Part shown: one piece after another, positions 43,394 to 52,669 of the stretch
Layout of the letters: each line of letters opens with the position of its first letter
Position numbering within the stretch: position 1 is the first letter of the stretch
DNA from: Porphyrobacter sp. GA68
GTDB taxonomy: Bacteria > Pseudomonadota > Alphaproteobacteria > Sphingomonadales > Sphingomonadaceae
NCBI RefSeq assembly: GCF_022605525.1
Contig: NZ_JAKQYJ010000001.1
Coordinates: forward strand, 868,001 to 932,000
Direction: 5' to 3'
Length of the DNA stretch: 64,000 bases
Notes under the pieces: generated by a model
Told to the model about the DNA's origin: nothing
Databases searched by the model: none
The model's input: the letters and a program-made list of their open reading frames with translations, nothing else
Translations under genes and position numbers: made by a program

Positions 43394-43444
43394 CCACATT
43401 TCCGCCACACAGCTATTGATTTGCCACATTCCTGCCATTATTTA
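43394..43444 (+). promoter_or_regulatory. Promoter with direct repeats before the small lipoprotein gene
   Basis: TTGATT (43416-43421), 17 bases, TATTTA (43439-43444) makes a fair sigma-70 promoter. Two direct copies of CCACATT-N3-GCCA lie at 43394-43407 and 43424-43437, 30 bases apart and thus on the same face within about three helical turns; the second sits inside the promoter spacer, as an operator would. Confidence 0.45.
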
Positions 43445-43503
43445 TGTAGCAGAAGCTTGGATCGGCTTCACGGCGCTGCCGTTCACAACAAGGATTATCG
43501 AAC

Positions 43504-43785
43504 ATGCGTAAGATTGCTCTCGTCGCCGCTGCCGTCGCGGCACTTGGTGTTGCAGCCTGCTCTGAAGGCACGCAGGATGCTGCCGAAACCACCACCGAAT
43601 CTGCCGTTGCCGATACGGAAGCCAACCTCGACGCCGCTGGCAACACTGTTGAAGCCGGTGCCGTCGAAGCCGGGAACGCCATCGAAGGCGCCGCCACCGA
43701 TACGGCCGTAGCCGCCGACAACGCTGCTGCACGCGCCGAAGCCGACCTGCAGAACGAAACCGTTACCGAAGCTCAGGCTGACTGA
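43504..43785 (+). CDS. Small Ala/Glu-rich lipoprotein
   Basis: A 93-residue lipoprotein: signal MRKIALVAAAVAALGVAAC with lipobox GVAAC (Cys19), then a low-complexity mature part of about 74 residues rich in Ala, Glu, Asp and Thr with repeated AGN/EAG(N/A) steps, probably an extended amphipathic helix. It resembles entericidin-like or Lpp-like small lipoproteins only in size. It has its own promoter and a strong terminator, so it is a monocistronic, likely abundant transcript. Confidence 0.78.
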   Translation: MRKIALVAAAVAALGVAACSEGTQDAAETTTESAVADTEANLDAAGNTVEAGAVEAGNAIEGAATDTAVAADNAAARAEADLQNETVTEAQAD

Positions 43786-43814
43786 TCAGTCCTGTATCTT
43801 ATGGTACGGATCGA

Positions 43815-43844
43815 GGGCGCGGCCGGTTGGCTGCGCCCTTTTTC
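43815..43844 (+). terminator. Rho-independent terminator of the small lipoprotein gene
   Basis: GGGCGC (43815-43820) with inner GGCC/GGC pairing, loop GGTT, GCGCCC (43833-43838), then TTTTTC. Lies 30 bases after the stop and 18 bases before the convergent beta-lactamase end. Confidence 0.85.
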
Positions 43845-43861
43845 ATGCAGCTGCAAAGTGC

Positions 43862-44893
43862 TTAGTTGCCGCCGCTGCCCGCCTGGTCATAGGTTGCCTG
43901 TGCCATCTGGCGTGCATTGTCGGGCGAGCGATAGCCATCGTACAGCGCCCGCGCAATCGCGGCGATCTTGGCCTCGCGGGCGGGCCGGGTTCCCTGGCCG
44001 GTAACATAGATCGCAACGGCGATAGCGCGGCCATCTTCCGTCTTGATGATGCCGACATCGCTGGACGTGTTGTTGAGCGACCCGGTCTTGTTCAGCACTT
44101 CGGCATTAAGGGGCATCATCCCCCGGATGCGCCGCTTGCCGGTGATAGTCCGGCTCATTGAAGCAAGCAGAAGGTCGCTGCTTTGCCGCGACAGATACTT
44201 GCCCTGATACAGACCGCGCAGGAGTTCTGCCATGGCGCGGGGAGTGGCGCTGTCGCGCAGGTCGATGTGGTTGGCCGGATTGAACTCGCCATCGTCACGC
44301 ACCAGCGTGGCAATGTCCCGGTCGATCGAGAATTCGGCAATGCCGTTGCGCCTCGCCCAGGCATTCACCGCCTGCGGCCCGCCGACCACCGCCAGCAGCG
44401 CGTCTGTCGCGGGATTGCTGGACCGGGTGATCATCATCTCGATGAGATCGATGGCGGGGTAGTACTTGCCTTGCGTGACCGGCGCGACCGGGGTGGAGAA
44501 CCGGGCCGATGCACGCGGGATCAGGAGCGGGAACTCGCTGGTCAACGACCAGCGTCCCTGCTCCACACCCTCCAAGAAAGTGGCCGCGACGGCAATCTTG
44601 CTGGTGCTGGCCATGGGGAAGCGTTGATCGGCTAGGATCCCCACCTCCTGGCCATTGGAAAGATCGATTGCCATGACCCCGATGCGGCCCTGCGACCCAT
44701 TGGCCAGGGCCGCGATCCGCTGTTCCAGCGCGGTCTGATACACCGCTTCGAACGTGCGCGGGGCCCGCGCCTGCGTGCCGAGGGTCTGATCGAACCGTGC
44801 CTCAAGCGCGGTGCCTTGCGCCTGCGCGGCCGCAGGTGTCATCCAGCCCAGCGTCACCGTCGCGAGCGCGGCGCCAATCCACTTCCCTATCAT
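43862..44893 (-). CDS. Class A beta-lactamase-type serine hydrolase with Asp at the Glu166 position
   Basis: A 343-residue exported protein with a signal peptide ending near AAAQA. Class A motifs are present: active-site Ser96 and Lys99 (STSK), SSN at 158-160 in place of SDN, and KTG at 269-271. Counting back from KTG with the TEM spacing (64 residues), Asn205 equals Asn170, Arg199 equals Arg164 and Asp214 equals Asp179, which keeps the omega-loop salt bridge. The general-base position 166 is Asp201, not Glu. The loop between SSN and this region is 7 residues longer than in TEM. Hydrolysis may therefore be slow, or Glu203 may take over. Could be a beta-lactamase or a related penicillin-binding hydrolase. 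Confidence 0.82.
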   Translation of the reverse strand: MIGKWIGAALATVTLGWMTPAAAQAQGTALEARFDQTLGTQARAPRTFEAVYQTALEQRIAALANGSQGRIGVMAIDLSNGQEVGILADQRFPMASTSKIAVAATFLEGVEQGRWSLTSEFPLLIPRASARFSTPVAPVTQGKYYPAIDLIEMMITRSSNPATDALLAVVGGPQAVNAWARRNGIAEFSIDRDIATLVRDDGEFNPANHIDLRDSATPRAMAELLRGLYQGKYLSRQSSDLLLASMSRTITGKRRIRGMMPLNAEVLNKTGSLNNTSSDVGIIKTEDGRAIAVAIYVTGQGTRPAREAKIAAIARALYDGYRSPDNARQMAQATYDQAGSGGN

Positions 44894-44982
44894 GTCCCCA
44901 ACCCTATGCGACTCATGGTTGAGGAAAGGTTAACCCTCCCCGGCGCTTTGGCAAGGGCATTGGCCGCGCCGGAAGGCGCCCG

Positions 44983-45390
44983 TCAGGCGTCAGCCAGCGC
45001 TGCGGCAATCCTGTCCACCGGTTCGCCTGTCATGGTTTTGGCCACCTCTCCCCGCAACCGGCTTTTGAGTTCCGGGTGATAATGGTGACGCATTTCGCCC
45101 AGGCTCTTGGGATCGGCGATGATGATGATGTCATCCACTTCGCCGGCCTTTGCCTTGGCGTTCAGCCATTCGGCGACAGCCGCGGCATGGGCCAGTTCGT
45201 TGAGATCAGTCGCGCCGCTGCGCTGGCTGGCTGAGTCCTGCGCCCGGATGCCGGCGCTGAAGTTTGTCGCATCGAGATCCGGCGTTTCCACGCCGCCCAG
45301 CTTCGGATCAAACATCTGCCCCGAATTGCGCATGATGAGGAAGCGATTGCCGTCAACGACAGCGATGTGGGCGTTGTGTGGTACTTTCAT
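44983..45390 (-). CDS. Host-attachment family protein
   Basis: A 135-residue protein of the Host_attach family: HIAVVDGNRFLIMRNSG at the N-terminus, then NELAHAAAVAEWLNAKA, the DDIIIIADPKSLGEMRHHYH block and a C-terminal EVAKTMTGEPVDRIAAAL. The name comes from plant-attachment studies in Agrobacterium (the AtsE-type gene); the fold resembles eRF1 domain 3/archaeal release-factor-like proteins and the biochemical role is unknown. Soluble, no signal. GGAGAA lies 8-13 bases upstream. Confidence 0.8.
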   Translation of the reverse strand: MKVPHNAHIAVVDGNRFLIMRNSGQMFDPKLGGVETPDLDATNFSAGIRAQDSASQRSGATDLNELAHAAAVAEWLNAKAKAGEVDDIIIIADPKSLGEMRHHYHPELKSRLRGEVAKTMTGEPVDRIAAALADA

Positions 45391-45551
45391 GTGTCTTGTT
45401 CTCCTGGTGCACGTTCTGCCACATCAATGATTGAAGGCGATGTTTGGTCCGGGGTTGCGAGACTGACGAGTTGTTTCGGCTCCGCGGGCAGGTGGTGGGC
45501 GAAGGCCCTTGTTGGCGAAGCGGTCGCGCCGGTGGAAAGTTCGGCGTGGGC

Positions 45552-45585
45552 AAAGAAAAGCCCGGCGGGATCACTCCCGCCGGGC
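45552..45585 (-). terminator. Rho-independent terminator of groESL
   Basis: On the minus strand GCCCGGCGGGA, 4-base loop, TCCCGCCGGGC (45585-45560) is followed by TTTTCTTT (45559-45552). A perfect 11-bp stem 33 bases after the groEL stop. The remaining 160 bases up to the host-attachment gene show nothing I can name. Confidence 0.9.
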
Positions 45586-45617
45586 CGTTCCTTGCCTTGG
45601 TCAACGGGTGGACGGAC

Positions 45618-47309
<1,692 letters not shown>

Positions 47310-47317
47310 TCAGCGGA

Positions 47318-47605
47318 TCAGGAAATGATCCCCATGATGTCGCTTTCCTTCATGATCAGCAGTTCTTCGCCGTCGAGCTTGATCTCGGTGCCGCCCCACT
47401 TGCCGAACAGGATCCGGTCTCCGACCTTCACATCGAGCGGAATGCGATCGCCGTCCTCGTCGCGGGTGCCATCGCCAACTGCGATCACTTCGCCTTCGCT
47501 CGGCTTTTCCTTGGCGCTGTCGGGAATGATGATCCCGCCGGCGGTCTTTTCTTCGGCTTCGATGCGACGGACCAGCACGCGGTCGTGCAGCGGACGAAAT
47601 GCCAT
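47318..47605 (-). CDS. groES: 10-kDa co-chaperonin GroES
   Basis: A 95-residue Gro[21 protein letters not shown], the mobile loop [15 protein letters not shown] with the conserved GGIIIP, and the dome region [13 protein letters not shown]. Heptameric cap of GroEL. First gene of the operon; a CIRCE operator lies 38 bases upstream. Confidence 0.97.
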   Translation of the reverse strand: MAFRPLHDRVLVRRIEAEEKTAGGIIIPDSAKEKPSEGEVIAVGDGTRDEDGDRIPLDVKVGDRILFGKWGGTEIKLDGEELLIMKESDIMGIIS

Positions 47606-47642
47606 ATGATTTGCCCTCTTCTGACGTTAAAGATGAATGGCT

Positions 47643-47669
47643 TTGGCACTCTCCTCATGAGAGTGCCAG
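47643..47669 (-). promoter_or_regulatory. CIRCE operator (HrcA-binding) upstream of groES
   Basis: TTGGCACTC, 9 bases, GAGTGCCAG. The consensus is TTAGCACTC-N9-GAGTGCTAA; this copy matches with symmetric A-to-G and T-to-C exchanges. HrcA should repress groESL here. The site begins 1-2 bases from the predicted transcription start. Confidence 0.92.
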
Positions 47670-47677
47670 CGGCGCCG

Positions 47678-47706
47678 CATATGTGTAGGCGGCTTGCGCC
47701 CGTCAA
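47678..47706 (-). promoter_or_regulatory. Candidate groESL promoter
   Basis: On the minus strand TTGACG (47706-47701), 17 bases, CATATG (47683-47678). Its start near 47671 falls at the edge of the CIRCE element, which is the usual geometry for HrcA repression. Confidence 0.5.
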
Positions 47707-47747
47707 CAGCCTTGCGGGAAAATTTTCACCTCCGGGCGAGTGGCTGC

Positions 47748-49151
47748 TCAGGCCGGCGCAAGGCGCGCAGCCGGCAGGCTCAGCTCCAGCCGGTCCCTGC
47801 GGTGCCATCGGCGGAGCAGCAGAACCGCGGCCACGCCCAGCCCGGCGGCCAGTCCCAGCCAGACGCCGACGCCTTGCAGCGGAGTGGCAAAACCCAGCAC
47901 CAGCGCCGTGCCGATGCCCGGCACCCAGTAGGAGAAGGCGGCGATCCACATGGGGATGCGCGTGTCCTGTAACCCGCGGAGCGCCCCGGCTGCCACCGCC
48001 TGCACGCCGTCGAACAGCTGAAACGCTGCGGCGACCTTGAGGAAGGTGAGGGCGTAAGCCACCATTGCCGCGTTCTGTGCCGCCGCGGGGTCGATGTAGA
48101 TCGACAGCATCAGGACCGGGAAGAACAGGATCAGCAGGGCGGCCGCCGCCATGAATCCGCTGCTCAGGGCAATGGCCGTCCACCCGGCGCGGCCGACCCC
48201 GGCGCGATCTCGGGCGCCATAGAAGTAACCCACCCGTATCGTTGCTGCCTGCCCGATGCCGAACGGCACCTGGAAAGTCAGCGCCGCGATCTGCAGGGCG
48301 ATCGTGTGCGCCGCGAGTTGCGCCGTTCCGATCGCGCCCATCAGGAACGCCGCCGCGCCAAATATGCCCGCCTCCGCCGTGATGGTGAGGCCGATCGGCG
48401 CACCTATCCTCAAGATCTGCACCAACCGGCGCCAGTCGGGCCGCCAGAAGAAGCCGAACACGCGGTAACGGTGCAGGCGGGTGTCCAGCCGAATAGCGAT
48501 CACATAGGCGGCCAGGCTGGTCAGCGCGGTAAGCACCGTCGCCATGGCGGCGCCTTGCAGGCCCAACGCCGGCGCGCCCCAGTTGCCGAAGATAAAGGCG
48601 TAATTGGCCGCCGCATTCACCCCGATGCCGGCGGCAGTGATGGCCGTCGCCAGGATCGGGCGACCCAGCGCGCTGACGAAGTTTCGCAGGACGTTGTTCG
48701 CCAGCATCGGGATCATCGACCAGATCAGCAGGCTGTTGTAGCTTTGCGCCAGGGTGATGATTTCCGCCTGCTGCCCCGTCAGCCGCATCAGCGGGGTAAG
48801 GGCAAGGCACGCGGCCATGCCCGCAAGGCCGGTCAGCACCGCGAGCCACAGCCCCATGCGGGTAATCCGCCGGATCGGGCGCAAGGCGGGTGCGCGGGCG
48901 CCCAACTCCTCTGCAATCAGCGGCGCCACCGCCCCGGTGAGTCCGGACAGTGCCCACAGAACCAGTCCGAACACCGCCACCACGAGCGCGGACGCGGCCA
49001 GCGGCGCTTCGCCCAGCCGCGCGATGAAGATCACATCAACCGCATAGGTCAGCATCTGCAGCAGGTTCGCCGCCGCCAGCGGCCAGGCGAGCTTCAGCGT
49101 CGCGCCGAGTTCAAGGCGCCACGGCGACTTTGGGATGGCTGGCTGCTGCAT
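47748..49151 (-). CDS. MATE-family multidrug efflux transporter
   Basis: A 467-residue membrane protein with 12 predicted transmembrane segments in two related halves. It carries typical MATE positions: LAWPLAAANLLQMLTYAVD at helix 1, GTAQLAAHTIALQIAAL in the second half, and GVQAVAAGALRGLQDTRIPM near helix 10. Such transporters export cationic drugs using Na+ or H+. It diverges from pagL, with a 59-base gap, and lies beyond groES on the same strand after about 140 bases of regulatory DNA. Confidence 0.9.
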   Translation of the reverse strand: MQQPAIPKSPWRLELGATLKLAWPLAAANLLQMLTYAVDVIFIARLGEAPLAASALVVAVFGLVLWALSGLTGAVAPLIAEELGARAPALRPIRRITRMGLWLAVLTGLAGMAACLALTPLMRLTGQQAEIITLAQSYNSLLIWSMIPMLANNVLRNFVSALGRPILATAITAAGIGVNAAANYAFIFGNWGAPALGLQGAAMATVLTALTSLAAYVIAIRLDTRLHRYRVFGFFWRPDWRRLVQILRIGAPIGLTITAEAGIFGAAAFLMGAIGTAQLAAHTIALQIAALTFQVPFGIGQAATIRVGYFYGARDRAGVGRAGWTAIALSSGFMAAAALLILFFPVLMLSIYIDPAAAQNAAMVAYALTFLKVAAAFQLFDGVQAVAAGALRGLQDTRIPMWIAAFSYWVPGIGTALVLGFATPLQGVGVWLGLAAGLGVAAVLLLRRWHRRDRLELSLPAARLAPA

Positions 49152-49210
49152 GGGAGGAGCCGCGCATAGGCCTTGTGATCGGCGGCAGGAAGGGTAAATG
49201 CCTGCCCTCT

Positions 49211-49744
49211 ATGCTGCGTTTTCTGCCTTTTGTCGTCGCCCTTGCCGGATTTGTGGCGCAACCCGCCAGCGCACAGGAGGTGTATGGCGGGATCTACGCG
49301 CATGGCGTGGACACGCCGTTCACGCTGGATACGGGCGAGGGCGGCACAGCGGTTCAGCTGGGCTATCGCTTCGCCCCGGTGGAGCTGCCCCTGATCGGGG
49401 GGCCGGAACCCTATGTCTTTGCTTCCGTCAATCTGGACGGCGACACCAGTTTTGCCGGTGCGGGCCTCAGCTGGAAGGCGCAGATCGGCCCTGTTTACCT
49501 GCGTCCGGGACTGGGCCTCGTGATCCACAACGCGCCCTCGCTCCGGGTCAATTCCGCCACCAACGAGCGGACGGACCTTGGCAGCCGTATCCTGTTCGAG
49601 CCGGAAATCGCTCTTGGCATACAGGCGACCCCGCGATTGTCGGTGGAAGCGAGCTGGGTCCACATCAGCAATGCGCGGCTGTTCAACCGGGCGCAGAACC
49701 CGGGCATCGACACGATCGGCCTGCGGCTCAACTGGCGGATGTGA
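49211..49744 (+). CDS. pagL: Lipid A 3-O-deacylase (PagL-like acyloxyacyl hydrolase)
   Basis: A 177-residue outer-membrane beta-barrel. Signal peptide MLRFLPFVVALAGFVAQPASA with cleavage near residue 22, then alternating strands ending in Trp-Arg-Met, a typical barrel C-terminus. PagL motif SWVHISNARLFN holds the catalytic His151 and Ser153 and Asn154. The acidic triad member that follows 12 residues after the Ser in PagL falls on Gly165 here; Asp167 is nearest. It trims lipid A acyl chains, altering immune recognition and permeability. Start chosen at 49211 for the signal peptide. The downstream transglutaminase gene begins almost immediately. Confidence 0.8.
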   Translation: MLRFLPFVVALAGFVAQPASAQEVYGGIYAHGVDTPFTLDTGEGGTAVQLGYRFAPVELPLIGGPEPYVFASVNLDGDTSFAGAGLSWKAQIGPVYLRPGLGLVIHNAPSLRVNSATNERTDLGSRILFEPEIALGIQATPRLSVEASWVHISNARLFNRAQNPGIDTIGLRLNWRM

Positions 49745-49749
49745 ACGCA

Positions 49750-50619
49750 ATGGCCACTGTCGCCATCGAACACATCACCCGTTACCGCTACGACCAGCCG
49801 GTCACGCTTGGCGAACACCGCATGCTGATGCGGCCGCGGGAAAGCTATGACCAGCGTTTGGTGGAAGCGGATCTCCGGATCGTGCCGGAACCCGCATCGC
49901 TGCGCTGGATTCAGGATGCGTTCGGCAATGCCGTCGCCATCGCCGATTTCAACGGCCAGACTGACCTGCTTGAAGTGCGCGCCACTGCCACGGTGGAACA
50001 CCGGCCAATGTGCCGCGCGGACGTCCGGATCGAAGATTATGCGCGTGCCTGGCCCTTCACCTACTCGGCCGAGGATCTGCCCGACCTTGCCCGTTCCATC
50101 GAGCGCCAGCACGCCGACCCGCGCCGGGTGGTTGACCGGTGGGCGGCAAAGTTCCTGTCCAGTGATGGCAGGACCGATACGCTCGACCTGCTGACGGCGA
50201 TGACGGAAGCAATCCAGAGCGACTTTGACTATCAGGCGCGCGAGGAGGAGGGGACCCAAACACCGCTTGAGACGCTGGAACGGGAGGCCGGCACCTGCCG
50301 CGACTACGCCGTGCTGATGATGGCGGCGGTGCGGTCGCTCGGCTTTGCTGCGCGGTTCGTCTCCGGCTATCTCTACGAGACGGGTGACGGGCCAACCCGG
50401 GTCGGCGGCCATAGCACCCATGCCTGGGTTCGTGTGTTCCTGCCGGGATCGGGCTGGGTGGAGTTCGATCCGACCAACGGCATAACCGGCAATGATGGTC
50501 TGATCCGCACCGCAATCGCGCGCGACCCGTTACATGCCAAGCCGATGACCGGGTCCCTTACCGGACCTGGCGGCAACGGTGTCGAGATGGAAGTGGACGT
50601 ACGAATCAAGCGGGTCTGA
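49750..50619 (+). CDS. Transglutaminase-family protein
   Basis: A 289-residue protein of the bacterial transglutaminase-like family (YebA/DUF3488-type N-terminal region plus the catalytic fold). N-terminal BTLCP-like domain begins VAIEHITRYRYDQPVTLGEH. The catalytic triad follows: Cys in REAGTCRDYAVLMMAAVRSL, His in GGHSTHAWVRVFLP, Asp in WVEFDPTNG. Such enzymes are often proteases or peptide ligases rather than true transglutaminases. A GTG at 49741 overlapping the pagL stop is an alternative start; the ATG at 49750 gives the usual N-terminus. No signal peptide. Confidence 0.88.
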   Translation: MATVAIEHITRYRYDQPVTLGEHRMLMRPRESYDQRLVEADLRIVPEPASLRWIQDAFGNAVAIADFNGQTDLLEVRATATVEHRPMCRADVRIEDYARAWPFTYSAEDLPDLARSIERQHADPRRVVDRWAAKFLSSDGRTDTLDLLTAMTEAIQSDFDYQAREEEGTQTPLETLEREAGTCRDYAVLMMAAVRSLGFAARFVSGYLYETGDGPTRVGGHSTHAWVRVFLPGSGWVEFDPTNGITGNDGLIRTAIARDPLHAKPMTGSLTGPGGNGVEMEVDVRIKRV

Positions 50620-50697
50620 ACGCGGGGCGGATCGCCACGCCCGCGCCTCTCTTCCCTTCAGTGTCTTCATCGGGGCGTAGTTCGCCCCGCCGCCCAC

Positions 50698-50728
50698 GAA
50701 AAACGGCGGCACCGCAGGGTGCCGCCGC
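50698..50728 (-). terminator. Rho-independent terminator of rplJL
   Basis: On the minus strand CGGCGGCACC, 4-base loop, GGTGCCGCCG (50727-50704), then TTTTT (50703-50699). A perfect 10-bp stem, 27 bases after the rplL stop. A second hairpin (CGGGGCG-TAGTT-CGCCCCG, 50671-50689) between this and the transglutaminase may terminate the opposite strand but lacks a T-run. Confidence 0.88.
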
Positions 50729-50754
50729 TCTCGTTTCTACCAAAGGTGTTGAGC

Positions 50755-51135
50755 TTACTTCAGCTCGACAGTGCCGCCGGCTTCTTCGATCTTCTTCTTG
50801 ATCTCTTCAGCTTCGGCCTTGCTCACGCCTTCCTTGATCGGCTTGGGCGCGCCTTCGACGAGGCCCTTGGCTTCGGCGAGGCCGAGGCCGGTGATGCCGC
50901 GGACTTCCTTGATCACCTGGATCTTCTTGCCGCCGTCGCCGGTCAGGATGACGTCGAATTCGGTCTGCTCTTCGGCGGCTGCGCCGGCGTCACCGCCGCC
51001 AGCGGCCGGACCGGCCACTGCAACCGCGGCTGCGGCGGACACGCCCCACTCTTCTTCCAGCGCCTTCGCCAGCTCGGCCGCTTCGAGAACGGTCAGCTTG
51101 GAGAGTTCTTCCACCAGGGTCTTGATATCAGCCAT
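50755..51135 (-). CDS. rplL: 50S ribosomal protein L7/L12
   Basis: A 126-residue stalk protein: N-terminal dimerisation helices ([20 protein letters not shown]), Ala-rich hinge (about 35-55) and the C-terminal factor-binding domain with [20 protein letters not shown]-like and [20 protein letters not shown]. Binds EF-Tu and EF-G. It lies 83 bases downstream of rplJ and ends in a strong terminator, so the rplJL transcript does not continue into rpoBC as in many bacteria. Confidence 0.97.
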   Translation of the reverse strand: MADIKTLVEELSKLTVLEAAELAKALEEEWGVSAAAAVAVAGPAAGGGDAGAAAEEQTEFDVILTGDGGKKIQVIKEVRGITGLGLAEAKGLVEGAPKPIKEGVSKAEAEEIKKKIEEAGGTVELK

Positions 51136-51218
51136 TTTCGTATTCCTTCGCTTGGGTTCGTAATCAGGAGGCGGTGTTCAGCCAGCCTCATGCCGTGAGT
51201 TGATGCGCCGACCGGATG

Positions 51219-51740
51219 TCAGGCGGCGTCCTTGTTGCCGTAGGCGGCAAACACGCGCGCCAGCTTGGCGGCGGGTTCGTTGACCACGCGGGCGATCTTG
51301 GTCGCAGGCGCGTTGATGAGGCCAACGAGCGTACCGCGCAGCTGATCGAGCGAGGGCAGCGAGGCGAGTGCCTTGATCCCTGCCTCGTCCAGCAGCTGAC
51401 CACCCATCGACCCGCCAACGATTTCCAGCCGGTCGTTGGTCTTGGCAAAATCCACCGTTGCCTTCGCCGCGGCGACCGGGTCGGTCGAGTAGGCAAGCGC
51501 GGTGGGGCCGGAGAGGTATTCCTCCAGTCCCTTGTACGGCGACTCTTCCAGCGCGATCTTGGTCAGGGTATTCTTGGCGACCTTGTACGAGGCACCGGCT
51601 TCCCGCATCTTCGTGCGCAGATCCGTCGACTGGGCGACGGACAGGCCGAGATTGCGGGTGACAACCACCACGCCCACCTCGTTGAAGATCGCGTTGAGCT
51701 GGGCGACCGCTTCGGATTTCTGGGTCCGATCCAATGCCAT
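51219..51740 (-). CDS. rplJ: 50S ribosomal protein L10
   Basis: A 173-residue stalk base protein: SEAVAQLNAIFNEVGVVVVT, SVAQSTDLRTKMREAGASYK, VAKNTLTKIALEESPYKGLE, and the C-terminal helix binding L12 dimers. Normally feedback-regulates its own mRNA through a structured leader, for which a candidate lies upstream. The ATG at 51740 has AAGGAG 3-8 bases before it. Confidence 0.97.
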   Translation of the reverse strand: MALDRTQKSEAVAQLNAIFNEVGVVVVTRNLGLSVAQSTDLRTKMREAGASYKVAKNTLTKIALEESPYKGLEEYLSGPTALAYSTDPVAAAKATVDFAKTNDRLEIVGGSMGGQLLDEAGIKALASLPSLDQLRGTLVGLINAPATKIARVVNEPAAKLARVFAAYGNKDAA

Positions 51741-51900
51741 ACTCCTTCATTGTGGCCACGCGCCTTACGGTCGCGCAGCCGGCTGCGTTGAACGGCAACC
51801 GCCAGATAGCGGGCACCGTGTCGAAGTCCGTTGAAGGGGAAGGAGTGCGTGACGGCACGCAGGAAAGGTGGGCGCCAAAGCGGCGCGCACTCTTTTGCAA
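51741..51900 (-). promoter_or_regulatory. Candidate L10 mRNA leader of rplJL
   Basis: About 160 bases of non-coding sequence before rplJ. It contains a long-range 7-bp stem, GAGTGCG (51892-51886 on minus) with CGCACTC (51849-51843), enclosing the loop region, as expected of an L10-binding leader, although the L10 kink-turn and L12 sequences cannot be verified by eye. In the 314-base gap (51741-52054) nothing else codes; a shared terminator is at 51980-52007. Confidence 0.35.
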
Positions 51901-51979
51901 ACTCTTGTCCCCGCCTAGGCTGGAAAATTAAGCCACCTTGCGAGCGGCACCAGCTGTCTCGGACGGAACCGGCAAGCAA

Positions 51980-52007
51980 AAAGGCCCGCCGGTGAGGGCG
52001 GGCCTTT
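51980..52007 (-). terminator. Bidirectional-type terminator separating the lipoprotein gene from rplJL
   Basis: AAAGGCCCGCC (51980-51990), 6-base loop, GGCGGGCCTTT (51997-52007): a perfect 11-bp stem with T-runs reading out on both strands; the run on the minus strand (TTTTTGC) is longer. It ends the lipoprotein transcript before the rplJ leader. Confidence 0.88.
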
Positions 52008-52054
52008 AAAAGGTTGCCAACCGGAGTCAAGCCCCGGTGGTCACCGCAGCCAGA

Positions 52055-52324
52055 TTACTGGGCGGGAGCAACCGTTTCTTCGGTGGTCGTGGTCGTCGTG
52101 GCGGTCGTGCCGGTCGCCATCGGCTCAACCGTGGTCGCACCAGGCGTCATCGCCGGATCGGTGGCGGTCGGGGCCGGAGCCAGCGCCGGGTCGGTGACGA
52201 CCGGGTCGGTGGTGGTGGTAGTCGTGGTCATCGCCGGATCGGTGGCGGTTTCGTCGGTGGTGTTGCCACCGCAAGCAGCCAGAACCATCGTCAGCGGCAG
52301 AGCAACAAGAGCAATCTTCTTCAT
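52055..52324 (-). CDS. Small Thr/Pro-rich lipoprotein
   Basis: An 89-residue lipoprotein with signal MKKIALVALPLTMVLAAC (lipobox LAAC, Cys18). The mature part is low complexity: runs of Thr, and the unit TDPAMT / TDPVVT / TDPALAP / TDPAMTP repeated, so it is likely extended and flexible. It has no catalytic motif. Similar in size and style to the Ala/Glu-rich lipoprotein at 43504, but with a different composition. It has its own terminator. Confidence 0.75.
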   Translation of the reverse strand: MKKIALVALPLTMVLAACGGNTTDETATDPAMTTTTTTTDPVVTDPALAPAPTATDPAMTPGATTVEPMATGTTATTTTTTEETVAPAQ

Positions 52325-52435
52325 AAAACGATCCTTCTAAAGTGCGCCATTAAATCGCCACATTTCATTAGGCTTGCGGAAAGGTTCGCGCAAGGGGGGA
52401 AATGCGAGCTGCGATGCGGTGGCTGTCCGTGCCGA

Positions 52436-52669
52436 TCATGCCCTATCCCGCTCATATTCCAGCAGATCGCCCGGCTGGCAATCCAGCTCGCGGCAGATCG
52501 CCTCAAGCGTGGAGAAGCGGATCGCCTTGGCCTTGCCGGTCTTGAGGATCGACAGGTTGGCCAGTGTCAGACCCACCCGTTCGGAAAGCTCGGTCAGCGT
52601 CATGCGCCGCGCGTATAAAAGGTCATCCAGCTTGACCACGATGTTTGCTCCTTCTTCGGCGGGCATCAC
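52436..52669 (-). CDS. XRE-family helix-turn-helix regulator (YozG-like)
   Basis: A 77-residue Cro/CI-type regulator made of one HTH domain: LDDLLYARRMTLTELSERVG, then LTLANLSILKTGKAKAIRFS and the TLEAICRELDCQPGDLLEYE ending of the HTH_26/YozG group. It has no sensor domain. It overlaps the DUF2975 gene by 4 bases (ATGA) and is the last gene of the microprotein-DUF2975-XRE cassette, a pairing seen repeatedly in bacteria. Regulation of its own operon through the AACGATAA boxes is proposed. Confidence 0.88.
   Translation of the reverse strand: MMPAEEGANIVVKLDDLLYARRMTLTELSERVGLTLANLSILKTGKAKAIRFSTLEAICRELDCQPGDLLEYERDRA

Noticed and set aside
41085-43511. An 808-residue plus-strand frame
   Set aside because: Antisense to polA, whose minus-strand translation shows every DNA polymerase I motif.
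49198-50619. A 473-residue fusion-like frame running from pagL into the transglutaminase gene
   Set aside because: It reads the pagL region out of frame (the correct pagL frame has signal peptide and PagL motif). Only the part from 49750 is the real transglutaminase.
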